Source: Paraburkholderia bryophila
GTDB taxonomy: Bacteria > Pseudomonadota > Gammaproteobacteria > Burkholderiales > Burkholderiaceae
Length of the DNA stretch: 47,992 nucleotides
Assembly: GCF_003269035.1 (NCBI RefSeq)
Contig: NZ_QLTK01000044.1
Coordinates: forward strand, 1-47,992
Direction: 5' to 3'
Below the pieces are notes generated by a model. The model searched no databases, had not been told where the DNA came from, and worked only from the letters and a program-made list of their open reading frames with translations. This document shows, piece by piece, positions 9,053 through 18,600 of the stretch (position 1 is the stretch's first letter; every line of letters starts with the position of its first letter). The translations under genes were made by a program, and so were the position numbers.

Positions 9053-9103
9053 CGATAAGCTACGTCTATCGTACCGGATATAAGTTGTATTAGACGATTA
9101 TCG
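9053..9103. promoter_or_regulatory. candidate LysR operator pair
   Basis: CGATA (9053-9057) and TATCG (9067-9071) form a perfect dyad with a 9-base spacer, which contains a T-N11-A type core. A second dyad, CGATTATCG, is at 9095-9103. Both lie between the divergent LysR and acyl-CoA dehydrogenase genes. The arrangement of one recognition and one activation site is usual for LysR regulators; binding has not been shown. Confidence 0.45.
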
Positions 9104-9162
9104 AAGCCGCTTCTATGCTGTTTCCACAAGGCGCCAATCAGGGCCAACCGGAGACGAGACAC

Positions 9163-10926
9163 ATGAGCGACACCACCCCGCAGCCGGCACCCGGCGCGTC
9201 CAATATCCCCGATAGCCGGGGCATCAATTTCTTTACCAGCGACCCCGATTTTGCGGGCCTGCTCAAACTGCATCTCGGCGATGCGTTATATGAAGAACTC
9301 AATGGCCAGTTCGTCGAACTTGGTCAACGCGCCTCCGGTGAACTCGACGTCTGGGCACTGTCCGCCGATAAAAACCCGCCGCAATTACGGCATCGCACGC
9401 GGCGCGGCGAAGCGTTGCAAAGCATCGACAAACATCCCGACTACGTCGCGCTGGAACGCGTGGCGTACGCCGAGCTGGGACTCGCGTCGCTGAGCCACGC
9501 GACTCGCTCAGGCGAGAAAACGCCGCCGCCGCTCGTGAAATACGCGCTGACCTTCCTGTTCGTACAGGCCGAATTCGGACTGTGCTGTCCGGTGAGCATG
9601 ACCGATTCGCTCACGCGCACGCTGCGCAAATTCGGCGCGCCCGAACTGGTTGCGCGGTTCCTGCCGCGGCTCGCGTCGCGCGATTTCGACGCGCTATTTC
9701 AAGGCGCGATGTTCATGACGGAGCAGGCGGCCGGCTCCGACGTGGCGCGCATCGCCACGCGCGCCACGCTGGCAACGGATGCGCAAGGCGAACCAACATG
9801 GCGCCTGTTTGGCGACAAGTGGTTCTGCTCGAACGCCGACGCCGATCTGGCGATGGTGCTCGCGCGTCCCGATACCGCGCCGGCGGGCATCAACGGTCTC
9901 GCGCTGTTTCTACTGCCGAAGACGCTGCCGGACGGCTCGCGCAACGCCTACCGGATCGTGCGGTTGAAGGACAAGCTCGGCAGTCGCTCGATGGCGAGCG
10001 GCGAGATCGTGCTGGACGGCGCGACCGCATATCTGATCGGCGAAGTGGGGCGCGGCTTTCATCAGATGGCCGACATGATCAACATGTCGCGTCTGTCGAA
10101 CGGCGTGCGCGCGGCCGGGTTGATGCGGCGTGCCGTGACGGAAGCGCTGCATATCGCGCGTCATCGCGAAGCGTTCGGCCGCAAGCTGATCGATATGCCG
10201 CTGATGCAGCGGCAACTGCTCAAGCTGATGCTGCCCGCCGAACAGGCGCGCTCCATGTTCATGCAGATCGCGCTGCTGCTCGACCAGGCCGACGCCGGCG
10301 ACCAGCAGGCGGCGAAATGCGTGCGCATCCTCACGCCGTTGATCAAGTTCCGCGCCTGCCGCGACGCGCGCCGCGTGACCGGCGACGCCATGGAGGTGCG
10401 CGGCGGCACCGGTTACATCGAGGAATGGAGCGACGCGCGGCTCGTGCGCGACGCGCATCTCGGCTCGATCTGGGAAGGCACCAGCAATATCGTGGCACTC
10501 GATATCGCGCGCGCGGTGAAACGCGACGGCGCGCTGGAGCCCTTGCGCGCCTATCTGCTGGACCGGCTCGACGCGGCGGGTTTGCCGGCGGCGAGTCTCG
10601 CGGTGCTGCGCGCCGCGCTGACGCGCGCTTGCGATGCGTTGGCGAGCGTCGCGGAAGCCGGCCGCGACGAATGGGTCCGCCAAGCGGGCACGGCTTTGTA
10701 TCACGTGAGCACCGCCGTGCTGATGGCGTGCGAAGGCGTGCGGCTCGCGCCGGATTACCGGCGGCTCGCGCTCGCTCATCTGGTGGTGCGGCATAAGTTG
10801 TTGCCCACCGATCCGTTGAATCCACGGAGTTCGGCCGATGAACCTGGTGTGATCGACGCGTTGGTGAACGGCCGTAGCGTGACACTCGAACAGGCGCTGC
10901 AGGTATTGCCGGCAGGGAGCGCGTGA
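9163..10926 (+). CDS. acyl-CoA dehydrogenase, AidB-like
   Basis: 587 residues, longer than a standard ~380-residue acyl-CoA dehydrogenase and close to the AidB/ACAD-11-like branch. FAD-binding motifs are visible: MTEQAAGSDV near residue 200, WFCSNADADLAMVLAR, and the C-terminal GGTGYIEEW with LGSIWEGTSNIVALD. It should oxidise an acyl-CoA thioester to the enoyl-CoA with FAD in the cytosol. The ATG at 9163 is preceded by GGAGACGAG; an in-frame ATG at 9115 lies in the likely promoter region. Its stop codon overlaps the start of the CoA-transferase gene (TGATG), so the two are translationally coupled and probably act in one pathway: activation of an acid to CoA and then its oxidation. Confidence 0.88.
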   Translation: MSDTTPQPAPGASNIPDSRGINFFTSDPDFAGLLKLHLGDALYEELNGQFVELGQRASGELDVWALSADKNPPQLRHRTRRGEALQSIDKHPDYVALERVAYAELGLASLSHATRSGEKTPPPLVKYALTFLFVQAEFGLCCPVSMTDSLTRTLRKFGAPELVARFLPRLASRDFDALFQGAMFMTEQAAGSDVARIATRATLATDAQGEPTWRLFGDKWFCSNADADLAMVLARPDTAPAGINGLALFLLPKTLPDGSRNAYRIVRLKDKLGSRSMASGEIVLDGATAYLIGEVGRGFHQMADMINMSRLSNGVRAAGLMRRAVTEALHIARHREAFGRKLIDMPLMQRQLLKLMLPAEQARSMFMQIALLLDQADAGDQQAAKCVRILTPLIKFRACRDARRVTGDAMEVRGGTGYIEEWSDARLVRDAHLGSIWEGTSNIVALDIARAVKRDGALEPLRAYLLDRLDAAGLPAASLAVLRAALTRACDALASVAEAGRDEWVRQAGTALYHVSTAVLMACEGVRLAPDYRRLALAHLVVRHKLLPTDPLNPRSSADEPGVIDALVNGRSVTLEQALQVLPAGSA

Positions 10927-12197
10927 TGACGGCGTCCAGTAGCGTAAAAAGCGCACCAGGCACCCAGGGCGCCTTGCAAGGCATCAAGGTCATCGACTTG
11001 AGCCGCGTGCTCGGCGGCCCGTACTGCACGCAGGCGCTAGCCGATCACGGCGCCCAGGTGATCAAACTCGAACCGCCCGACGGCGACGAAACACGCGGCT
11101 GGGGTCCGCCGTTTTACGGCGACACCGCGTGGTATTTCGCGGGCGTCAATCGCAACAAGCAGGGCATCGCCGTCGACCTGTCTCGCGACGAGGGCCGCGC
11201 GATCCTGTGGAAGCTGCTGGAAGACGCCGACGTACTGGTCGAAAACTTCAAACCCGGCACACTCGCGCGCTGGGGCATGGACTACGAACGCGATCTGCGC
11301 GAGCGTTTCCCCAAGCTGATTCACTGCGCGGTGTCGGGCTTCGGCCCCGACGGCCCACTCGGCGGCTTACCCGGCTACGACGCCGCGATCCAGGCGATGA
11401 CCGGCCTGATGAGCGTAAACGGCGAACTCGACGGACCGGCCATGCGCGTCGGCCTGCCGGTCGTCGACATGGTTACGGGGCTGAATGCGCTCGCCGGCAT
11501 TCTGCTCGCGCTCGCCGAACGCGCGACCAGCGGACGCGGCCAGTCGATCGATATCGCGTTGTACGACTGCGGCGTGTCGCTGCTGCATCCGCATCTGCCG
11601 AATTATTTCGGCTCCGGCCGTACGCCGCAGCGCAGCGGCAACGCGCATCCCAACATCACGCCGTACGACAGCTATCGCACCGCGAGCGCGCCGATCTTTC
11701 TCGCGGTCGGCAACGACCGGCAGTTCGCGCGGCTGTGCGCGCATCTCGGCGCGCCCGAACTCGCCGACGATCCGCGCTATGCCGACAACCGCAGCCGCTG
11801 CGCGCATCGCGAGCCGTTGAAGGCGGCGCTCGAAAGCCTGCTCGCCGCGCACGATTGCGAGCCGCTCGCGCAGGCACTGATCGTCGCGGGCGTGCCTTGC
11901 GGGCCGGTGCAAACCGTCGACGTGGTCGCGCGCCATCCGCATACGCTGCATCGCCAGATGGTGGTGGAACTCGGCGCGTATCGCGGCACGGCCTCGCCGA
12001 TCAAACTGTCGCGCACGCCGGCCACCTATCGCAGCGCGCCACCGGCGCTCGGCGCCAACACGCGCGCGGTGCTGGACGGGCTGGGGATCGACGCGGCTAC
12101 GCAGCAAAGATTGTTCGAGGCTGGCGTGTTGCGCGGCGAAATGCCAACGAGCCACGAGCCCGAACCCGCTGCGCTCGACGTGAGCCCACCCGATTAA
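10926..12197 (+). CDS. class III (CaiB/BaiF) CoA-transferase
   Basis: 423 residues. The family signature VLGGPYCTQALADHGAQVIK lies near the N-terminus and the catalytic aspartate is Asp181 in PVVDMVTG, where it forms the acyl-anhydride intermediate. The enzyme moves CoA between two carboxylic acids. Start at ATG 10926, one base into the previous stop codon; a GTG at 10923 is a weaker alternative. With the coupled acyl-CoA dehydrogenase and the downstream carboxylate transporter it forms an acid-uptake-and-activation module. The actual acid is not identifiable. Confidence 0.93.
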   Translation: MTASSSVKSAPGTQGALQGIKVIDLSRVLGGPYCTQALADHGAQVIKLEPPDGDETRGWGPPFYGDTAWYFAGVNRNKQGIAVDLSRDEGRAILWKLLEDADVLVENFKPGTLARWGMDYERDLRERFPKLIHCAVSGFGPDGPLGGLPGYDAAIQAMTGLMSVNGELDGPAMRVGLPVVDMVTGLNALAGILLALAERATSGRGQSIDIALYDCGVSLLHPHLPNYFGSGRTPQRSGNAHPNITPYDSYRTASAPIFLAVGNDRQFARLCAHLGAPELADDPRYADNRSRCAHREPLKAALESLLAAHDCEPLAQALIVAGVPCGPVQTVDVVARHPHTLHRQMVVELGAYRGTASPIKLSRTPATYRSAPPALGANTRAVLDGLGIDAATQQRLFEAGVLRGEMPTSHEPEPAALDVSPPD

Positions 12198-12268
12198 TCA
12201 CCGCAGTCCCCCCGACGACGGCTCATAGAAGCCGCGCCACCCAGAAGAACGACCTTGGAGACACACCC

Positions 12269-13585
12269 ATGAATCGCGAGCCAGACGACCACGCCGCAGC
12301 CCGGCAACCCACGCGCGCCGCAGCGGCGGCTTTCGTGGGCACCACCATCGAGTGGTACGACTTTTACATCTACGCCACGGCCTCCGCGCTGATCTTCGGC
12401 AAGCTGTTCTTTCCTGGCGGCGATCCGTTCTTCGCGACGCTAGCCTCGTTCGGCACCTTCGCGGTCGGCTTTTTCGCGCGACCGTTCGGCGGCCTGGTGT
12501 TCGGCCATCTCGGCGACCGCATTGGGCGCAAGAAGGCGCTGGTGGCGACGCTCGCGATCATGGGCGTCGGCACGGTCGGCATCGGCTTCCTGCCGACCTA
12601 CGCGAGCGCCGGTGTGTGGGCGCCGGTGTTGCTGGTGCTGCTGCGCGTCGCGCAGGGCATCGCGATCGGCGGCGAGTGGGGCGGCGCGGTATTGATGGCG
12701 AGCGAACATGCGCCGCAGGGTAAGCGGACCTTCTTCGCGTCGTTCGCGCAACTCGGCAGTCCGGCGGGTTTGATTCTGTCGCTGATCGCGTTTCGCGCGG
12801 TGGCGTCGATGGATAAGGACGCGTTTCTCGGCTGGGGATGGCGCCTGCCGTTTCTCGCCAGCGCGCTGCTGCTGGTGGTCGGTCTGCTGATTCGCGCGGG
12901 TGTCGACGAATCGCCGGAATTCAAGGCGCTCAAGGCACAGCGCCGGGTCGCCGCGTTGCCGGTCGCCGAAGTGGTTCGCGACGCCTGGCGCACGCTGCTG
13001 CTGTGTCTCGGTGCGAATGTGATCGGCGTGGCCGGCGCGTGGTTCGTCAACACCTTCATGCTCAATTACACGACGCAGACGCTCGGCCTCGATCGCGGGT
13101 TGATTCTCGATTGTCTGTTCGTGGTCGCGTTCATTCAGTTGCTCACGCAACTGGGTTCGGGCTGGTTCGCGCAACGCATCGGTACCGGACGTTTCCTGCA
13201 AGGCGCGGCGGCGCTGGCGATGCTGTCGCCGTATCCGATGTTCGCGCTGGTCTCGACCGGCCGGCCGCTGGCGATCGTGATCGGCATCGCGCTGGCGGTG
13301 ATGTGCATGTCGAGTTCGTATGCGGTGATGGCCGGCTTCATGTCGACCGCATTCCCCGTGCGCGTCAGGTACTCGGCGATCTCGCTGTCGTACCAGCTGT
13401 GCGCGGCGTTGGCCGGCGGCTTGACGCCGTTGATCGGCACCGTCCTCGCGCATCGCTATCCGGGCGCCTGGTGGCCGCTGGCCGTGTTTTATAGCGTGCT
13501 GGCCGGGATTTCGCTACTGTGCATCGGCACGCTGGAACGCCGCAAACGGCAGGGTACGACGCAGGCTGTCGTGGAAGCGGCGTAG
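12269..13585 (+). CDS. MFS transporter, metabolite:H+ symporter family
   Basis: 438 residues with twelve predicted membrane segments. The N-terminal TTIEWYDFYIYATASALIF and the loop FGHLGDRIGRKKAL are typical of the MHS family (ShiA, KgtP, ProP), as is RVAQGIAIGGEWGGAVLMAS. It sits in the inner membrane and imports an organic acid or zwitterion with protons. TTGGAG lies eight bases before the ATG at 12269; the frame is open much further upstream but that part overlaps the CoA-transferase gene and is a shadow. It probably brings in the substrate for the two enzymes before it. Confidence 0.93.
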   Translation: MNREPDDHAAARQPTRAAAAAFVGTTIEWYDFYIYATASALIFGKLFFPGGDPFFATLASFGTFAVGFFARPFGGLVFGHLGDRIGRKKALVATLAIMGVGTVGIGFLPTYASAGVWAPVLLVLLRVAQGIAIGGEWGGAVLMASEHAPQGKRTFFASFAQLGSPAGLILSLIAFRAVASMDKDAFLGWGWRLPFLASALLLVVGLLIRAGVDESPEFKALKAQRRVAALPVAEVVRDAWRTLLLCLGANVIGVAGAWFVNTFMLNYTTQTLGLDRGLILDCLFVVAFIQLLTQLGSGWFAQRIGTGRFLQGAAALAMLSPYPMFALVSTGRPLAIVIGIALAVMCMSSSYAVMAGFMSTAFPVRVRYSAISLSYQLCAALAGGLTPLIGTVLAHRYPGAWWPLAVFYSVLAGISLLCIGTLERRKRQGTTQAVVEAA

Positions 13586-13640
13586 ACGACGCACGAGCGT
13601 CGCGGATGCGCTTCCGAATGCGTGCGGAAACGCATCGAAA

Positions 13641-13755
13641 TTGTTCTTCGTGGTTAACCCCACGTCATACTCGCGCGACATAATGTCATCCTCAAGCGCG
13701 CAGAATTCGCCCGCCATTCAGGCGGGCGACGAAAAAATGACAGGGGAAGGTCATC
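13641..13755. promoter_or_regulatory. upstream region of the racemase gene with small dyads
   Basis: CGTGG-TTAACC-CCACG lies at about 13649-13664 and GACATAATGTC at 13677-13687; both are inverted repeats. They could be operators or part of the promoter for the following gene. No -10/-35 pair is convincing, so this is recorded only as a possible control region. Confidence 0.3.
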
Positions 13756-15357
13756 ATGAATCGCTATCGTTCGCTGGGCGTCGTGACCGGCGCGGCGCAA
13801 CTCGCCAGCGCCGACGTCTTGTGCCGGATGAGCACGGCCTGGCAGCGGCCGGGCGCGATGAAGCCGTTCGATCTCGTGCTCGAGGACCGAAGCTGGCACG
13901 GTCCGGCCTCGCAGAGCGCGGCAAACGCCACCTTCAAGATTCATGTGCTGGATGCCATGCGCGCCTTCGAAAAACGCGGCGTCGATGGGATCGTGCTGCC
14001 GTGTTTTCTGAGCCATACCTTCATCGACGAATTGTCGGCGAACGTCGCGCTACCTGTGGCGAACATCATGAGCGCGCTGTCGGTGCACGTACGCCAGACG
14101 TTTCCATCGGTGCGCCGGATCGGCGTGCTGACGTCCGACGCGATCCGCGGCAACGGTCTCTTTGAGCGCTATTTCGAAGCGGCTCGCTTCGACGTGCTGC
14201 ATCCGCTCAACGTAGCGGGCGTGGACTGCGTGACCAGCGCGGTGTACGGCGACGCGGGCATCCGCAATGGCCACTTCTACGGCCGGCCGATCGAGTTGCT
14301 GCGCGCCGCTTGCGCGGACCTGATCGCGCAAGGCGCCGAGATCATCGTGCCCGGCCTCGCGGAAATCGCACTGCTGGCGCGCGCGCTCGACACGCAACCG
14401 GTGCCGCTCGTCGACGCCAATCTGGTCTACGCGCGCTATGTCGCCGCGGCGCAATTTACGCAGCCGGAGCGGCGCTTCAAGGTCGGCGTGCTGGGCGGCG
14501 TCGGCCCGGCGGCGACCGTCGATTTCATGAGCAAGCTGGTGCGCAACACACCCGCCACGCGCGACCAGGATCACATCAAGATCATGGTCGAGCAGAATCC
14601 GCAGATTCCGGATCGCACCGACGCGCTGCTCGGCCGCGGCACCGATCCCACGCTGGCGCTCTACGCCGCCTGCAAGACACTCGAAGACGGCGGCGCGGAT
14701 CTGATCGCGATTCCGTGCAATACAGCGCATGCGTTTGTCGAACAGATCCAGCCGTCGTTGAACATTCCGATCGTGAATATGCTGACCTGTACCGCCGATT
14801 ATCTGCGCGACGCGTTTCCCGACGTGCGCGAGATCGGCGTGCTGGCCACCTCGGGCACGCTCGCGAGCGGCGTCTACGAAAGCGCGCTCGGAGCAGGCGG
14901 CTTCGCGCAGATCGCGCCGCGCCCGCTCGCGCAGACGCGATTGATGAACGCGATCTACGGACCGAACGGCGCGAAGGCGGGCTTCAGGTCGGGCGAGTGT
15001 TGCGACGATCTGGCCGCGGCGATCGACGATCTGGTCGCGCAGGGCGTGCAGGTCATCGTGCTCGGGTGCACCGAGTTGCCGCTGCTGATGCGTGATACGG
15101 CTTCGAGCGGCGCTGGCGCTGGCGGGCAGATGGTGCGGTTCGTCGATCCGACCGACGTGCTCGCGCGCCGCTGCGTGGCTTATGCGCGAGACGCGAGCGG
15201 AGCGCTGCGATGTGCGGTGGAAGCGATCGCGCCGGAGGTTGGCGCGGCGGCCGTCACGTCGGAAACCGTTGCGCCGCTCGCCGCCGCGCGGGACGCGAAG
15301 CGCGTGCGCGGCGCACGCACGCGGCTTCGTACCCGCGTGGAAGGCGTGCTCAGCTAG
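13756..15357 (+). CDS. fused tandem Asp/Glu racemase-like protein
   Basis: 533 residues made of two aspartate/glutamate-racemase-like domains. The second domain (about 238-470) starts KVGVLGGVGPAATVDFMSKL and has both catalytic cysteines: Cys321 in PCNTAHAF and Cys438 in LGCTELPLL. The first domain (about 1-235) keeps Cys83 in LPCFLSHTF but has Gly200 in VPGLAEIAL where the second Cys belongs, so it should not racemise by the usual two-base mechanism. The last ~60 residues are Ala/Arg-rich and unassigned. GGGGAAGG before the ATG sets the start. The family interconverts L- and D-Asp or Glu, or isomerises related acids such as maleate and hydantoin derivatives. The substrate is not clear. Confidence 0.85.
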   Translation: MNRYRSLGVVTGAAQLASADVLCRMSTAWQRPGAMKPFDLVLEDRSWHGPASQSAANATFKIHVLDAMRAFEKRGVDGIVLPCFLSHTFIDELSANVALPVANIMSALSVHVRQTFPSVRRIGVLTSDAIRGNGLFERYFEAARFDVLHPLNVAGVDCVTSAVYGDAGIRNGHFYGRPIELLRAACADLIAQGAEIIVPGLAEIALLARALDTQPVPLVDANLVYARYVAAAQFTQPERRFKVGVLGGVGPAATVDFMSKLVRNTPATRDQDHIKIMVEQNPQIPDRTDALLGRGTDPTLALYAACKTLEDGGADLIAIPCNTAHAFVEQIQPSLNIPIVNMLTCTADYLRDAFPDVREIGVLATSGTLASGVYESALGAGGFAQIAPRPLAQTRLMNAIYGPNGAKAGFRSGECCDDLAAAIDDLVAQGVQVIVLGCTELPLLMRDTASSGAGAGGQMVRFVDPTDVLARRCVAYARDASGALRCAVEAIAPEVGAAAVTSETVAPLAAARDAKRVRGARTRLRTRVEGVLS

Positions 15358-15516
15358 GCCGCCCGCGCCGCCGTCCTATCGCATACCGGCGGGGCGCTTC
15401 TGTTTCGCCATCCAGTCTGGTTCGACGCCGGTTCCGGCGTCTCTCGATACGTGTTTCTCGACGGCACAACGCTTGCTCACCGGTTGGTCGGCCCGCGTGC
15501 GCCGCGCCATGGAAAA

Positions 15517-15539
15517 CTGTATAAATATACAGTATAGTA
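15517..15539 (+). promoter_or_regulatory. LexA (SOS) box upstream of uvrA
   Basis: CTGTATAAATATACAG at 15517-15532 matches the CTG-N10-CAG LexA consensus perfectly and is flanked by A on the left and TA on the right as in strong sites. TATAGT at 15534-15539 could be the -10 element, so LexA would cover the promoter. The box is 84 bases before the chosen uvrA start. This strongly suggests induction by DNA damage. Confidence 0.85.
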
Positions 15540-15615
15540 TCCCGTTGCAACCCGGGCTTCGGCGTGTGTCCCCGCCGGCCCTAATGCACCGAACTTGCGC
15601 GGTCGCGAGGCGTCC

Positions 15616-18600
15616 GTGAGAGGTGGCCCACTCCTTCAAACGGTCGAAAAATTGGCATCTAACGGCATCATCCAGATTCGCGGCGCGCGCCAGCACAACC
15701 TCAAGAACGTCGATCTCGACGTACGAACCGGCGAAATGACGGTCGTCACGGGCCCGTCCGGGTCCGGCAAGTCGAGCCTCGTGTTCGACACGCTGTACGC
15801 GGAAGGGCAGCGGCGCTACGTCGAAACCTTCAGCGCGTACGCGCGGCAGTTCCTCGACCGCATGGACCGGCCGCAGGTCGACCGGGTGGACGGCGTGCCG
15901 CCCGCCATCGCGATCGACCAGACCAATCCGGTGCGCAGCTCACGCTCCACGGTCGGCACCATGACGGAACTCAACGACCACCTGAAGCTGCTGTACGCGC
16001 GCGCGGCCGAGCTATTCGATCGTCAGACGTCGCTGCCGGTGCGTCACGACACGCCGGAAACCATTTACGCGGAGCTGGTGGAACGCACGGCGCAACAGGG
16101 CGCCGAACCACGCCTCGTCGTTACGTTTCCTGTGGAGTTGCCCGAATCCGCCTCCGAGCAGGAAGTGGAGCAATGGCTGTCGGCGAGCGGCTATACGCGC
16201 GTCCAGGCGCAGCGCGAGGTGGATTCGCCCACCGGCAGGCGCAAGCTGCTCGACGTGGTGGCCGACCGCTTCCGGCTGAGTTCGGTCGACAAACAGCGAG
16301 TGGTCGAGGCGATTGAAGCGTCGCTCAAGCGCGGCGGCGGCCGCGCGAATATTTACGTGCTGCCGGCCTCGTCGGAAGGGCCGGAGAGTGAGGCGGCCGA
16401 GCCGCTGATCTGGCGTTTCTCCACCGGCTTGCATAGCCCGGAAAGCGATCTGCGCTATGCCGATCCGCAGCCGGCGCTGTTCTCGTTCAACTCGGCTTAC
16501 GGCGCGTGCGAAGTCTGCCGCGGTTTCGGCCGCGTGATCGGCGTCGACCTCGGGCTGGTGATTCCCGACGCGCGCAAGACCTTGAGCGAAGGCGCGATCA
16601 AGCCGATGCAAACGCCCGCCTGGAAGGAATGCCAGGACGATCTGATGCGCTATGCGGCGAAAGCCGGCATCCGCCGCGGCACGCCGTGGGGCGAGCTGAC
16701 GGACGCCGAACGCGACTGGGTCATCAACGGTTCGCCGGACTGGAACGGCAAGTGGCAAACCCATTGGTACGGCGTCAAACGTTTCTTCGAGTATCTCGAA
16801 TCGAAGGCGTACAAGATGCATATCCGCGTGCTGCTGTCGAAGTACCGCAGCTACACGCCGTGCGAAACCTGCGGCGGCGCGCGGCTGAAAACGGAATCGC
16901 TGTTGTGGCGTCTCGGCAGCAAGGCGAATGCGGACCAGGTGCTGCCGGAAGGCAAGCGCTTCATGCCGCGCGGCGTCGAATGGACGCGTCCGCAACTCGA
17001 GGCGTTGCCCGGGCTGACCGTGCACGATCTGATGCTGATGCCGATCGAACGCATTCGCCGTTTCTTCGACGAAATCAGCCTGCCGAGCGCGCTGCTCGAC
17101 GACGCGCTCAAGCTGCTGCTCGCCGAGGTGCGCACGCGCCTCAAATATCTGTGCGACGTCGGCCTCGGTTATCTGACGCTCGACCGGCAAAGCCGCACCT
17201 TGTCGGGCGGCGAGGTGCAGCGGATCAATCTGACCACGGCGCTCGGCACCTCGCTGACCAAGACGCTGTTCGTGCTCGACGAACCGAGCATCGGCCTGCA
17301 TCCGCGTGACCTGAACCGTATCGTCGAGGCGATGCATCGCCTGCGCGACGCGGGCAACACGCTGGTGGTGGTCGAACACGATCCGTCGGTGATGCTCGCG
17401 GCCGACCGGCTGATCGACATGGGTCCGGGCCCGGGCGAACGCGGCGGCTCGATCATTTACGACGGCGTGCCGGAAGCGATCCGTTCGTCCGGCACGCTGA
17501 CCGGCGAATACCTCGGCGGTCGCCGGCATGTGGCGGACGCGGCGCACTGGTCGCAGCGTCCGGTGGAGGCAAAAACGCCGCGCATCGTGCTCGAAGGCGC
17601 GACCGAACACAATCTGCGCGACGTCACGGTAGAAATTCCGTTGCAGCGGCTCGTCTGCGTGACGGGCGTGTCGGGCTCCGGCAAATCCACGTTGCTGCAA
17701 GACGTGCTGTATCCGGCCATGGCGCGGCATTTCGGTATCGCCACGGAATCGCCCGGCGCGTTCCGCAGTCTGACGGGCGCCGATCAGGTGACCGACGTGG
17801 TATTCGTCGACCAGTCGCCGATCGGCAAGACGGCGCGCTCGAATCCGGCCAGCTACGTCGGCGCGTTCGACGAAATCCGCAAGCTGTTCGCGAAGGCGCC
17901 GCTCGCGCAGCAACGCGGTTACGGCCCGGGCATGTTCAGCTTCAATTCCGGCGACGGCCGTTGCCCAACCTGCGGCGGCTCGGGTTTCGAGCACATCGAA
18001 ATGCAGTTTTTGAGCGACGTGTACCTGCGCTGCCCGGATTGCGACGGCCGCCGTTATCGCGCTGAACTGCTCGACGTGAAGATCGAGCGCGGCGAACCGG
18101 CGCGTGCGTTGAGCATTGCCGACGTGCTCGAATTGACCGTCAGCGAAGCCACCGCCTACTTCGCGAAAGACGCCGAAGTGCTGCGCGTGCTGCAGCCTAT
18201 CGTCGACGTCGGGCTCGAATACGTGAAGCTCGGCCAGCCGGTGCCCACGCTGTCGGGCGGCGAAGCGCAGCGGCTCAAACTGGCCGGCTTCCTCGCGGAA
18301 TCGGCGCAGGCCAGCACCGCGCGCAGCGCGAACAAGCCGGTCGCGAAACGTCTGTTCATGTTCGACGAACCCACCACCGGTCTGCATTTCGACGACATCG
18401 CCAAGCTGATGCAGGCGTTCGGCAAGCTGCTCGCGAGCGGCCATTCGCTGATCGTCATCGAACACAATCTCGACGTGATTCGCGCGGCCGACTGGCTGAT
18501 CGATCTCGGTCCTGAAGGCGGCGACGGCGGCGGCCGCGTGTTGTGCGCGGGCACGCCGGAACAGGTCAAGCAGTGCGCGGAATCGCATACCGGCGAGGCC

